The notes under the pieces were generated by a model that saw only the letters and a list, made by a program, of their open reading frames with translations, was not told where the DNA came from and ran no database searches. Shown one piece after another: positions 1-10,712 of a DNA stretch of 64,000 nucleotides. Positions within the stretch are counted from its first letter, which is position 1. Every line of letters starts with the position of its first letter. Source of the stretch: Callipepla californica brunnescens (taxonomy: Eukaryota > Chordata > Aves > Galliformes > Odontophoridae); the NCBI GenBank assembly GCA_023055505.1, contig JALIRH010000026.1, forward strand, positions 7,393,591-7,457,590, written 5' to 3'. Made by a program: the position numbers and the translations under genes.

Positions 1-15
1 TTAACCCTTGAAAAT

Positions 16-50
16 AATAAAAATGCTACACTGCTCTGTGCTTTGTCCTA
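16..50 (+). terminator. candidate poly(A) signal of the convergent left neighbour (possibly PLK4)
   Basis: AATAAA at 16-21 is followed by a T/G-rich stretch at about 30-48. In this syntenic block PLK4 lies to the left and points toward MFSD8, so its 3' end is expected here. No PLK4 coding sequence is present in the window. The rest of 50-380 shows nothing I can identify. Confidence 0.3.
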
Positions 51-379
51 ACAGTCAACACAAACTTAATTTTAGAAGACAGCTGCTAGCCTCCCTGATA
101 ACTCTAGTTTCTCATGTCCAAACAGCTCTTGGTTGATTTAACTAAGTTTTTCTTGAAGTTTGTTTTCACCAGTGACATAGCAAAGTCATGTTTCATAAGC
201 TTTTGAAATTCTGCAGCAAGAAAGAATGAGGAAAAAAACTTCTGCATTCACTTGAATAGGTACTGAAAAATAATCTTTTAATTCAGTAGTTGTACAGTGC
301 TTTAACAGTTACTTAAGAATATTTTAATACATTTAATGTAATCAGATATCCCATAAACATCAAATAGTAGGTATGTTAA

Positions 380-1458
380 GACAGCAGCAACAACTTCTCT
401 TTATTGGAGTTATTGCAGGTTTTTTATTCCCCTGGTAGCGCTGAAACATCGAATGAACACTAAGATTAACTTAGACCCCATTATGAAGGAAAAATATTTC
501 ACTTCTCCAAGTTAAAATAATTTATTCAAGTGTAAACCTGTTTCTTACAGTAGATTAGCAGAAAGTAAGTCTACAGATATTAATCAACATCTAAGGAGCC
601 ATCAGTTTTGTCCTTTGTATTTAACTAGCAAGAAGACTGATCGCTCAGGCAGCACAGTGCACTCAGTTGCACTACTGACAATAGAAGTGAACACTACTAT
701 GCTTAGTAATTCCTCCTTTTAGTAAGATTACCAAAAGCTATACATTGTGCAGGTTAACCTCCTTGCTATAAAAAAGCATTCACTACACCAGTACCAAAAC
801 AGTGCACTAAATTACTGTAGTTCAAGTCACCAAGACTGATTTTTCAACGGCTCTTGGCCAACTTAAGTAGCTAAATCCCACCTAAACTATTTCTGTGAAG
901 TAGGCCCCCGCCTTCCTCTTCAGTTGTCACACTTCACATCCTTGCAGTGCTAAAATAAGAGTTCCAAGTGATACATTTTATATGAACCGCTGCCTAGAAA
1001 TTAGCAAGCCATTACCCAACGGTTCATTAATGTAGTGATTTTTTCTGTACAAAGTGCTTACAGCTCAACTAACTTCATAGTTAGAGAACTTATTAATCCT
1101 GATTCACAGAATCAAGATGATATTTTAGAACTTCTTCGTGAAAGGGACGTACTTAACTTGCGTCCTTCACTGCTGCACACAGCACAAAGGTGCATGTGAG
1201 CATTACAAGTGTGCCACTGTATTGATTAAGCTCATTCACATCCTTCTCTGCTGCTAGAGAAGTGGAACAGAAAAGCTCTATAGCAGCAGGTATAACCACA
1301 TAACAGGGTAAGATTGATTTATGTGTTCTGTCAATGACTAAGTACATATCTACAGTTCTTATTGCACATCCAACAAGATCAGTGGTTAGGCACTCGTTCA
1401 GAAGCAGCGATGAACTGTTATTTTTCAATTACTTGTATCTTCTCATTCTGTAACGTAT
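380..1458 (-). other. MFSD8: MFSD8 3' UTR (end inferred)
   Basis: Noncoding sequence after the MFSD8 stop. I see no exons, repeats or RNA genes in it. The end is inferred from the two reverse-strand AATAAA hexamers at 423-428 and 400-405. Another AATAAA at 521-526 could give a shorter form. Confidence 0.45.
400..428 (-). terminator. candidate MFSD8 poly(A) signals
   Basis: On the reverse strand two AATAAA hexamers lie 23 bases apart (423-428 and 400-405). The second is followed by a GU-rich run of GTTG/CTG units at about 380-395, as expected of a downstream cleavage element. No transcript evidence is available from sequence alone. Confidence 0.5.
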
Positions 1459-1674
1459 TTAACAACTCTCTTCTTGCATCCTTCCGTGTCTGACAGAAAA
1501 TGCAATGAGTCTCTTGTATACTATCTCCAAGACCAACAGAGAGACTACAACTACTCCACATATTAAGCTAAACGCCCAACGTGGTCCCAAGTGAGTGTAT
1601 ATCTGGCTCACAAAAACCGGTCCGAGTATGCGTGCTCCACTTCCAGATGCAGTTAGCCATCCCATGTAGACACC
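1459..1674 (-). CDS. MFSD8: MFSD8 terminal coding exon 12
   Basis: Encodes residues 459-529: [19 protein letters not shown], the last two helices and the short tail GRMQEESC before the stop. Acceptor TTCTAG. Confidence 0.97.
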   Translation of the reverse strand, partial: GVYMGWLTASGSGARILGPVFVSQIYTHLGPRWAFSLICGVVVVSLLVLEIVYKRLIAFSVRHGRMQEESC

Positions 1675-4600
1675 CTAGAACAGAGTAAGTTATACAGGAT
1701 TTAGCTAGACGAGAATTCCCACCAATTGTCTGAATTATAAAACGCAGGCATGTTTAAGCATTTATTTGTCTTAAATTTTACTGAGCACTGAGTTACAAGT
1801 CTCCAAGAGTACTGTTGAGCTTCTCTCATTGGTAATTGGAAGGCTCCACCAAACTACATCCGCTAGCCTTCTGAAAAGGTGTTCTGACATTTCAATGTTC
1901 AGTCTCTTACAGCAGAGTATAATGTGGAATAATTAAGTCACAAGCTTTAGGCTTAGTTATTTTGAAGTTTCCATACTGTAAGATATGCCACACATTGTAG
2001 TATGATCCTTGTTTTCTAATTCCTCACTGTAGTTGGCCTGGACTTTAAAAGAAGCTTAGGATTCCTGGAATCTGCCCTGGTTGAAATGTGCTACTAGTTC
2101 ACTGTGAGGAATATTAGTTAAAAGTCCTCGTCTTAGTGAAGGGAGTGGAAAATAAGGTGAAACAAACAGATGAATCATTGTGCTCACCTGAGGTTTCGGG
2201 CCTAGAATTTTTGAGTATAAAGTGTAGGACATAACGTTACAAACTGGATAGCCCAGTCCTATTAGTATGTCAGAGCTGATGTACTGAGCCAGATAGATCA
2301 TGGGAGTATTCAAGCACCAAGACTGTGTGATGGGGCAGCCTGCAGGTTCGGAGTGGTTGGAAGGAAGCTGCACGGGCTGCAAACTCCAGAAAGGCATCAC
2401 CATTTCAGTGGGAGTTGTCTGGGGAATGGAATTATTCTTTATTTCTGTAAAAACAAGTAAAAAGTGCCATTAAGGAAAGACAGAATAAAAAACTTTCAGT
2501 AAAACATTATAACTACAGTTTAGCATAACTCTGGATTATACCTTGCCATTGGATATTTGGTAGTTTTTTCCCCCAGGGCAGTAAGACAAAAAATCCAATT
2601 AAGACGATCAGTAAGCCTGCGTGGAGTATGGCACGTTCACCTGTCCTATCAAACAAGGAAATGAGAATTAAATATATCATTTAATTACTGTGTTATTTGG
2701 GAAGGTGCTAATGACGTAGCCCACTCAGTAACTTGTAGAAAAGATGCCTACAGAAACATCTGTAACAAGAATAGCTAAATAACAGCAACTTAAAACTTGT
2801 TTTTCTTGTGATTCTAAGGTAAAAGAGAAACAGGGAAGGGGGTTGTGTGACCAGAAGAGAAAAATAGCTGTAGTATCAAGGCTCTGTCAAAGCACAAGTA
2901 CTTCACTGTCGTAGCATGCCCAAATTCACTGACAAGAGGCCTCCATAACACAGATTTGGACTTGATAGAAAACTTTTCAGTCTTAGCTAACCGAAGTAAT
3001 ACAGCTCCAAGAAAATCCAAGCACTTACTTTTTTGACAGCGTTTTAACCACCATGAAAACGATAACTGATTCAACGCCGATCGCACTAAGGATTATTCCA
3101 TTATAAAAAACAGCTTTTTCCCTGGTCCAGGAATACATATCCATCGTCAGAGGAGTAGCTATGCTAAATGAACAATGCAAAATGCCATTATTATTACTTA
3201 TTTAATCAACAAATAAACAAAAATTCAAACATCTATATACACAGAAATGCCTGTAGAGAAAAGCTGTCCTAAACATCAAACACAGTGCAGAAGCATTTTC
3301 TCCCATCAGGCACATCGGTGCACACAGACTGATTACAAACCAATTCTGTCATTCACAGAAAAATAAATCCACTAGACCAAATGCAATACAACAGCCAATT
3401 CCTGAAGCATCACAATGTATTTCAGGTAGCTTGTAAAAAGATGATAGGGTTATCTTCACATATAAAGAAGTTGAGAGTGAACGGATTCTGTTTTTACTAG
3501 ATAAATAAGTACTTAAAATCATGTATTTAAAAATCTAATTGCATGAACAAGATAAAAGAATAGCAAATATAACTGTATCATCAATTGTTTCAATCGTTAC
3601 TGAAATTAGAGCTTCATTGGAGCCTTCAGAGTGCAAAAGTTTAAGATATGTATATGCATCCATTCAAAAGCTTTTACATTAACGCTCCATGTACCATACT
3701 GTTCTACACATTTTTACATACTACTGCACTTTAATTCATTTCTATCAGGATACAGGAATTCAATTGCATATAGTTTGGGACTTAAAAACACTTATTTTTA
3801 TAAAGAGTTAGTTAAACATCACAGTATTTTGAGAGAACACAGACAAACTTACGTTTCAAAGACTGCAAACACAAACAAAATGACAAAGAAAAGAAAATTG
3901 ACTGCTACGACAGCAACGTGGTCTATGTTTCCTTCTGCGTCCTCATCCAGAACACTGCTTTCTGAAACAAGAGAATAATCAAATCTGCAAACTAAGCTTT
4001 TTTACATTATGATCACAGACTGTTTTTTTTACTTTGTTAACTGTTTAACATGCAGTTTGGTGGGCAGTTAGACAGCTAGTTATGCTCTGACAATTTAAAA
4101 TGTTTTTCAGATCTAAGTGGAATTGCTGAAACTCCAATTCTTCTGAGAGAAAATGATTTCAAATTGTTTCCACCATCTGCTGTCCCACAGTAAAAGCTGG
4201 GACTGGTAAGTCCTGCGTAGCAGCAAAATAAGCAAACTGCTCTACACGTGTTACAATGGAAAGAGGAACACCCCCAGTTCCTCTTATAAGGTCAGAAGTG
4301 CATGACGGTGGAGACCTTGGTACTCTGACCTGGGCAAAGCATTTTCATAGGCAAAACATTTAGCTGTAAAGTAAAACTTGCAAATTATCAATAGAAAAAA
4401 ACATAAATACCTTCTCCTTCAGAATTGATACTGTTACACTGCCGTCCCATGTCATCCACTCGATGCTCTCTGGAAAAGTAGGACTGTTTTCAATAATATA
4501 CATATTCATTTGATCTGTTACTAAGCGTATTTCTAAACAGCATCACCTCTTACTCTAATTACTCCCAGCTCCTTTATTTATCACCCGTGCAGCCAACATT

Positions 4601-7600
4601 TAACTGCAGTGCCCAGCATTTAAAAAACAAAGTACTCTGGTGGGAGAATATTAAACAGCTACGTACTGTCACTGCCACCAACTGCATAAAAATCCCCTCT
4701 CAGCATTCTTATAAAAAAGCCATAGAAAGTGAGAACCCTGTAAGCAAGCTGCCTTTGTTTCTCTTTAAAGAAAAAAACATGGGCAGAAACCATCAATGTA
4801 ACATAAAAGATCTGTATGCAGAAAACAGGAAGTCTGAAGTAATAAGAAATAAAGATTTATAGTATCAGCACTCCAGATTTCAGGCTTGCTATTCCTTCTA
4901 AGCAATGCAGCGTTCATCACAATCCACCCAGTAAACTGAGGGAGAAAGTGTCTTTATCTTTTGATTTGATTACCTGAATATAGCAAAGATGAGAATAATA
5001 TTAATAATTCCTAAAAGAGCTCCAAATAAAACTGGTGCTGTATACATGTTCAGCTGAAGATGAATTGATGTCCAGGTTATCCCTTCTTCTCCAATAAGTG
5101 TAAAACAAGTCTGAAAAACTAAAAACAATCATATTGACATAATCTTGTACAACACATAGGATAAACATATAACAACTTTGCTTATCTAGTTTTCTAATTG
5201 CTAAATAAAATATTTTACCTGTCAGTCTTCTTACATTTTGAGAATCCTGTTCTAAATAAACTCATGGATACCAGGGGAATCTCAACTAGCCAAAGCAGTT
5301 TTTGTTACATTTAAATAAAACATATAATACATACTGTACCCATAGTGGAATTACATTTTAATAAGTTGATTTTCAATCCTGAATGTATCAATGGGTAATT
5401 TTCTTTGCTGCGTGCAGATTTACTCTTTCTACTATTCCTTCTCTGTGGAAAACCTCTGCCCTGGAGTATTCCTCAAGGCGAGCTAGAGAGAAGAGTATTA
5501 TTTTATTTCCAATTAAGTTTAAATTGTTGCAGAGCCAAAGAGTCATTTACCGTGAGCAAACAGACTAAGAGTCCCTACCAAATCAGGAAAAGGAATCAGC
5601 TGAATTTATGCCCTGTGCAAATTGCAGAACGAATGCAGATCATTTGCTGACTGCGGACTTAAATACTGTTACCAACAGCAGTTTGTAGCAACTAGACAGC
5701 AGTCATAATCAACTCGAGAAAACGCTCTGCCCTAAACATTCTCCTCATTGCATCACTGTACACAGAGCACTTCAGACCTAATAACTGATTACCTTCAACT
5801 TTAACAGACTACTAAAGAGTAGAGGCTGCTTAGGAAAACACTGCTGGTCACTTTACAATGCAAGCCAAAAATCTAACCCACTTCTCCCACAAAGGTGCTA
5901 AGAGTATTTCAGGAGCTACTTGACACCTGACCCAACAAACACCCCTTGAGCTCTTCATTCCCTTAGCTCTCTGTAATATTTGTCACTTGTCTTTATTTTT
6001 CACCAATATGAAGACTCTCTGATGTTCACTACAAGATCAGAAAGAGGAAGTGAACATTGTGATTTTATTGACATACACAAGCACACATGAGCAGATCCCA
6101 TTTATTCGTGACTTTACTTTGATACCACTGGCAAACTGTGCTTTGAAACCATCCAACGTAACAGCTGCTGAGAATTCCTACTTCCAATGCCCGATTTCTT
6201 TCTGCAGAATATTAGAGAAAGGCCAGCACAAGAGAGGTGAGGACGTAAGAAATGCTCTACCTGGTCCTAATATGAAGCCTACTGCTTGGCAGGCACTGGT
6301 ATTGGCCATGGCACTTGTTCTTTCTGTAAGAGAGGTGGCACCCGCAATATACGACCGAACCACAGCCACGTTTCCTTAAAAAACAGAAAGAAACAACAAG
6401 GGAGTGTTTGAGTAAATTCTAAGTTGTATTCTTAAATTCTCCAGTTATAGTTTCTTATTTGGCAAGAAAATAATACGTGTGTGAATACGCATATTGATTT
6501 ACAACAGTCTGATTACGTAACTTCATTATAAAGTAGTTAGTATTGACAAACTCTTTACCTATGTGAATTACCATTCACATAATGATAAATCAGGTACTAA
6601 AATATCACGCTCACTACCTTACATGAGACACAACATTATTAATTTTCAGAAATGTAAGTTCTGCCGTGATTACCTGCTCCAAATCCCACAAGAGCACGTG
6701 CAGTAAGCATGTAGTATTTGTTGTGTGAATGAGGTACATGAACATAGGCATAAAGACAATTAGCAGCTACTGAAATCGCAGTTGAAACGACAAGAGGTTC
6801 CCTCCTTGGTCTGTAATTGGACCACAGACCAAACAGGGGAGAGGCAACCATTTGGCCAATGCTGTATGAAGCTATGATCCAGCCCAGGAAACTCGCATCT
6901 GCTGTCGGATCAATCTGCAAAAGCAAACAAAGCAGCTGTATGGGTGAAGTATTAAAGCTTTTTATAACGTTTTATATTCATTACTTGAAATACCTGACTC
7001 TGCACTGTGATTGAGTGTATACGCAGTATTACCGTGCAGCAACGGTGTCCAACATAAGCTATCCCTGAACAAGTCAGCGTGTCTGCACGGCACCGTGCAA
7101 CAACTATGTAAACATACTACGCCGGGCCTCAGAAGCAGTTGTACCAAACCCACAGAAAGCACTCTCCTTCTGAGACTGGAAATGGCCCATCAGCAGCAAA
7201 TTCAACTACTTCTCATACAGCACCACTGACATTACAGGCTACAGACCTAATTAAGCAATAAGGTAGAGTTTACGGGCTAGGAGCAAAGAATCACTTAAGT
7301 CACCTCTGCACATGCCTGAATCTGTCCTGATTTACAAGGCTGATGATGCATTTTCTTTTCTTCTCCAACACAGCACCAGCCTCAATTTTAACAGTATCTC
7401 TAACACTCTGCCCAGGATATGTTCTTCCAAATTTGCATCTGGAACAGTCTTCTATAATTGCATGAGAAGTACAACCCTAGCATAAATTAAAATAGAGTTT
7501 TAGAGACCTTTTACATTGCTTTTGACAAGAATGCAACAAAGAGAGAAATCAAAATGCTATCCAGGAGCACAAGCAATTTCCCATTAACGATATCAAGGTC

Positions 7601-9531
7601 TACACGTACAATCCAAATCGGAACGCAGAGTTTCCAGACTCAGCTTCCTTTTGTTCAAAATGCAAACAAGCATTACGTATTATGCTTCAACTCTACAGAT
7701 GTATTCTGGTCAGGAGATTTCAATGGACTCATTGTCCAACAGTGAAATTATGTGGGAAAACCAAACACTTTTGGATTACGGTGTACCTTCGTCAATTCAG
7801 GCAACTGAGATTTGACAGAACGGTATAAGCAATCCATGGATGGCACAATAGAAGTCTTGATATAACCACACATTTCCCCTTGCTGCACCTCTACGTAGCA
7901 CCGCACAGTTTCTGAGCAGCTGTTCTGTCCTCTTATCAATTCAAAAACACGAATATTTACAAACCTTTTGGAGATATGGCCATACAGACATAATTACAAT
8001 TGAGAAACCTGCAATGCAATAAAAACACAACTGAAGTTAACTTGGTTTGCCATGCCTATTAGTAATTCAGTTCACTGAAACAACTACTATGGGCTCATCC
8101 ACCTGCTCCTAAGCCTGTTATGCCTGCCACCTCAAAAAAGCTATGTATTACATGCTCGTTTAAAGACTAGTAATTCTTGCAAAGAGGGCCTATTTTTACA
8201 AAGGACATAATACAGCTGGATATGTACAGAGGAAAAAAATCCTACAGAAAGAATAACGATGCACAAGTAAACTGCAAGGATTTTTTTCCTTTAATGGAAG
8301 GACAACAAGGTCTCTGAGTAAAAAGAGACCCTTGATGCACAGTATCACAGAACTGCATGGGTTGGAAGGGACCTCTGGAGATCATGGAGTCCAACCCCCC
8401 TGCCCAAGCAGCTCCCTAGCCCAGGCTGCACAGGTAGGCGTCCAGGTGGGTCTTGGACGTCTCCAGAGAAGGAGACAAACACCACAAAATGCTCCTTTTT
8501 ATGGGCTTAAAAGAACAGTAGCATCAAAGGAGCTAAAATCTGGAAAACCCAGTAAATGTTCACAGCTAGATGCATCCGCTAAGCAAATAACACTGAAATT
8601 CATCCATGATTACTCACCGACGCTACTGAGAAACATAGTCAGGTACATGATCCAGATAGACCTCCACCTGCTCTTGTGATGCTCCTGTGTTTCCACGACA
8701 CCTCTGGTTTTTTTGAGGGTAAAAGAGAAAGCAATCACCATCACATTCCTTCAGGACACCGTAAACACTTTTTATGGACATCCCACAGTACGTCTGCATA
8801 AAGAGCTTTTAACTTTAATAGAGGAATGGACTTCTGCACAGAAAGAGAGTGCTGTTTTAGAAGCAGGCTCAAAAATACTAGAGCGAAAGATGGAAAAGTT
8901 AATAGATATAGGATAATCAAAATATTACAGTACATGCGAGTGTATTGTATTATAATTAAAGGAAAAAAAGAGAAAAAAATAGAAGCGTTGCACTCAAAAG
9001 CGTTGCATGGGAAGAACTCCCTCGAGAGAGATCTCGATGCAATCTCTGCCTCGGGAGCATCACAGATTTCATCCACACAAGCGCTTCGGCAACCACGTAT
9101 TAAGCCACAAAACCCCTGACCCCTCCCAGAGCCGTGACTAAAGCAAACAAAGCAAAACCTCCGACCAACCGCTGCCTACGCTCAGCGTTGCAGCAACTCC
9201 AGTCCCACTGCTACCCGAAGAACACAACGACAGCCGCTTCCCACGCAGCGAGAGCGCTGGACAGCGAACGCCGCAGCTCGGACCGCCGGCAGGAACCGCA
9301 CCGCAGCTCGGACGCTCCGGGCCCGACCCGGGCCGGGCGGCGGCGCTCACGCACACGGCCGCGAGCCCGCGGGGCGGAGGGCCGCGCCGCCGGTGACAGC
9401 CGCCGTGCCCGGGACGCTGGGAGCCTGTTGCCTCAGCCGAGCGGCCCGTACCTGTCCTGCTGCCGTTGCTGCCGCTCCCGCTCCTCCTCTCCGGCCCCCA
9501 GCAAGGGCTCCCGCCCTTCAGCGGCCGCCAT
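1459..9531 (-). CDS. MFSD8: MFSD8 (CLN7), lysosomal major facilitator superfamily protein, 12 coding exons
   Basis: Multi-pass membrane protein of lysosomes and late endosomes. Human MFSD8 is mutated in CLN7 neuronal ceroid lipofuscinosis and has been reported to conduct chloride. Coding exons read in reverse: 9452-9531, 8618-8703, 7965-8008, 6674-6914, 6261-6374, 4974-5118, 4411-4469, 3853-3961, 3029-3163, 2542-2645, 2188-2444, 1459-1674. They sum to 1590 nt, 529 residues plus stop, close to the human 518. All introns are GT-AG and every junction phase agrees. Visible features are an N-terminal EPLL dileucine segment, a first membrane segment at about residues 43-65, the MFS loop 2-3 ([12 protein letters not shown], 99-110), a luminal loop around residues 373-420 with sequons at N376 and N402, and the conserved GYPVCN and [11 protein letters not shown] segments. 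The start was chosen because its ATG has G at -3 and G at +4 and lies in the CpG island. The next gene starts divergently about 240 bp away. Confidence 0.97.
2188..2444 (-). CDS. MFSD8: MFSD8 coding exon 11
   Basis: Encodes residues 373-458: the large luminal loop with N-glycosylation sequons at N376 (NNS) and N402 (NHS), then a helix and the conserved IGLGYPVCN and SKILGPKPQ. Acceptor TTTACAG, donor GTGAGC. Confidence 0.97.
2542..2645 (-). CDS. MFSD8: MFSD8 coding exon 10
   Basis: Encodes residues 338-372: GERAIL, the helix [15 protein letters not shown], then KKLPNIQWQ. The acceptor is GATAG at 2646-2648. The nearby alternative AG five bases downstream would create an immediate TGA and is excluded. 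Confidence 0.94.
3029..3163 (-). CDS. MFSD8: MFSD8 coding exon 9
   Basis: Encodes residues 293-337, [20 protein letters not shown] followed by a helix and the KTLSKK loop. Acceptor TTTAG, donor GTAAGT. Confidence 0.96.
3853..3961 (-). CDS. MFSD8: MFSD8 coding exon 8
   Basis: Encodes residues 257-292. The acidic end of the central loop is followed by helix 7, [20 protein letters not shown]. Acceptor TTTCAG, donor GTAAGT. Confidence 0.95.
4411..4469 (-). CDS. MFSD8: MFSD8 coding exon 7 (59 nt)
   Basis: A short exon for residues 237-256, [20 protein letters not shown]. It is hydrophilic and belongs to the cytosolic loop between the two six-helix halves. Acceptor TTCCAG, donor GTATTT. Confidence 0.93.
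4974..5118 (-). CDS. MFSD8: MFSD8 coding exon 6
   Basis: Encodes residues 189-236: [13 protein letters not shown], a luminal stretch, then a hydrophobic helix [12 protein letters not shown]. The acceptor is TTTTTAG and the donor GTAATC. Confidence 0.95.
6261..6374 (-). CDS. MFSD8: MFSD8 coding exon 5
   Basis: Encodes residues 151-188, [14 protein letters not shown] through GFILGP, matching the family's membrane segments 4-5. The acceptor ends in the less common AAG; the donor is GTAGAG. Confidence 0.96.
6674..6914 (-). CDS. MFSD8: MFSD8 coding exon 4
   Basis: Encodes residues 71-150: [12 protein letters not shown], membrane segment 2, the loop [12 protein letters not shown] characteristic of MFS loop 2-3, and membrane segment 3. 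Acceptor TTTGCAG, donor GTAATC. Confidence 0.97.
7965..8008 (-). CDS. MFSD8: MFSD8 coding exon 3 (44 nt)
   Basis: A very short exon encoding residues 56-70, [15 protein letters not shown], the rest of membrane segment 1. The donor is GTTTGT. It was recognised from the conserved WPYLQK segment and phase agreement with both neighbours. Confidence 0.95.
8341..8475 (-). repeat. CR1 LINE 3' fragment in MFSD8 intron 2
   Basis: Reads as the reverse complement of the CR1 3' end: the GGTTGGAAGGGACCTCTGGAG and AGTCCAACCCCC blocks are present. The element is therefore inserted on the reverse strand. It is a short, 5'-truncated, non-coding copy. Confidence 0.85.
8618..8703 (-). CDS. MFSD8: MFSD8 coding exon 2
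   Basis: Encodes residues 27-55, including HHKSRWRSI and the start of the first membrane helix. The acceptor is a T-rich tract ending in CCAG and the donor is GTGAGT. The frame from exon 1 (AG+A) closes as Arg. Confidence 0.94.
9452..9531 (-). CDS. MFSD8: MFSD8 coding exon 1
   Basis: Encodes residues 1-26 plus two bases. It holds the alanine-rich start, the EPLLG dileucine region and a Glu/Gln/Arg-rich cytosolic stretch. The donor is GTACGG. The exon lies inside the CpG island. Confidence 0.9.
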
Positions 9532-9595
9532 CCCGAACTCCGGCCGCTTCCGAGCCCCGTTCCGCCGGGATCCGCCCCCCGCCCCTCCCGCTCCG

Positions 9596-9611
9596 CCGCC
9601 AGAGGGCGCTG
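9596..9611 (+). promoter_or_regulatory. CTCF-like binding site
   Basis: CCGCCAGAGGGCGCTG matches the CTCF core consensus CCASYAGRKGGCRS at all positions but one (G for A at position 3). It lies in the middle of the shared promoter. The assignment rests on motif match only. Confidence 0.55.
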
Positions 9612-9689
9612 CCCAGGGCTCCAACCGCGAGCGGCGGGGCGGGGAGAGCCGCCTCACGCCGGGTGCTCGCACCGCGCCTGCGCGCCGCG

Positions 9690-9769
9690 GCGGCCCCGCC
9701 TCGCTCCGTGCCTCCCCGTGCGGCGCCTCAGCGGTGGCGGCAAGAGCGCGGGCAGCGGTGCGCTGTGGG
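9690..9769 (+). other. ABHD18: ABHD18 noncoding first exon (5' boundary unknown)
   Basis: A strong donor, GTGAGT, begins at 9770 at the downstream edge of the CpG island. The exon carrying the ABHD18 start begins at an acceptor (12597) only 17 bases before the ATG, so at least one upstream noncoding exon is required. The transcription start cannot be read from sequence and the left end given here is nominal. Confidence 0.5.
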
Positions 9770-10439
9770 GTGAGTGACCTTCGCGGGACTACGGGGGAAA
9801 ATTCGCAGCCGCTCGGGGCTGGCTGCTTCCTCCCGGAGCTCGGCGGGCTTTGAGAGCTGGTGGGCACCTGCGGGCCGCGGCAGCGCTGACTGCGGGCGGG
9901 CGCTCCTGCCTCAGGCCGCTTTGTTTTGCTCGCCCCGCTCTGCATCCCTCGAGTGGGATCTCTGAGCGGCTCGGTTGAGGCTCGTCCTGCCCGTATTGGG
10001 CTTGAAGCTGCCTTCCTGACAGGTGGGGGGTGGGAAGAGGAAAAAAAAAAGCGTTATCTCGGTTGGAAGGAGTTTTTTGTTTTAATACAGCCAGGAAAAG
10101 TTCAGGGCTCGCAGTACGTCTTTCAGACATGAACCTAGTGTGTAGTGTTATAGCGTTAGCTAGGTTTTCCTGTTGCTTTCTTTGAAAGGTGGTGTTTTGA
10201 AATGAAAGGGTATTGAAGCAGGTCACTTTTTAACGTGCACGTACGTCTGTTTCGGTTTCGAAAAGCAGTTATGCCAGGCTTCCTGTGTAAGCAGGCTGCT
10301 CGGCGTGCAGGTGCTGGCTCCTGTCCTGCAGAGCTGTGCAGGGCCTTCCTCAGGTCGTGGTGTGCAGCTGACCCAGCTGGATAAGGGATCTTGGTGTGTT
10401 TAATACCAAGCGGTGCATGTGTGGGAAGGAGCTCGAATG

Positions 10440-10712
10440 GTTACAAGGGCTCTGATTTTAGAAGGGCGAGGGGAAATGGCTTTAAACTGGAAGAGGGTAG
10501 ATTTAGACTGGATGTTGAGAAGGTATTCTTTACTATGAGGTTGGTGAGTCAGTGGAACAGGCTGTCCAGAGAGGCTGTGGATGCCCCCTGCCTGGAGGCA
10601 TTAAAGGTTGGATTGGATAGGATTGTGAGCAACCTGGTCTACAGAAGGCATCCCTGCCTGTAGCAGGAGGGATGGAATTAGATTATCTGGAAGGTCCCCT
10701 CCAACCCCTTTT
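10440..10712 (+). repeat. CR1 LINE 3' fragment in ABHD18 intron 1
   Basis: Contains the familiar CR1 blocks GTGGAACAGGCTGTCCAGAG, GCTGTGGATGCCCCCTGCCT and the end GGTCCCCTCCAACCCC, in forward orientation. Truncated and without an intact reading frame. Confidence 0.9.

Larger units (their letters stand above)
1675..9451 (-). other. MFSD8 introns (11)
   Basis: The larger introns are 1675-2187, 2646-3028, 3164-3852, 3962-4410, 4470-4973, 5119-6260, 6915-7964, 8009-8617 and 8704-9451. Apart from one CR1 fragment at 8341-8475 and short poly-A or poly-T runs, I see no genes or structured RNAs. All introns begin GT and end AG. Confidence 0.85.
9270..9960. promoter_or_regulatory. CpG-island bidirectional promoter of MFSD8 and ABHD18
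   Basis: A GC- and CpG-dense block separates the MFSD8 start (9531, reverse) from the predicted ABHD18 first-exon donor (9770, forward). It contains GGGGCGGGG (Sp1-like GC box) at 9636-9644, a CTCF-like core at 9596-9611 and a degenerate NRF1-like GCGC-CT-GCGC element near 9673-9683. I see no TATA box, which is usual for such divergent promoters. Confidence 0.85.

Noticed and set aside
6050..6379. 109-codon forward frame
   Set aside because: Antisense to MFSD8 exon 5; a shadow.
8332..8679. 115-codon forward frame in MFSD8 intron 2 and exon 2
   Set aside because: It runs through an inverted CR1 fragment and antisense to an MFSD8 exon; no independent coding support.
9134..9965. Long overlapping frames on both strands in the first CpG island
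   Set aside because: High GC removes stop codons, and the frames conflict with each other. Only the reverse-strand part 9452-9531 splices into a known protein.
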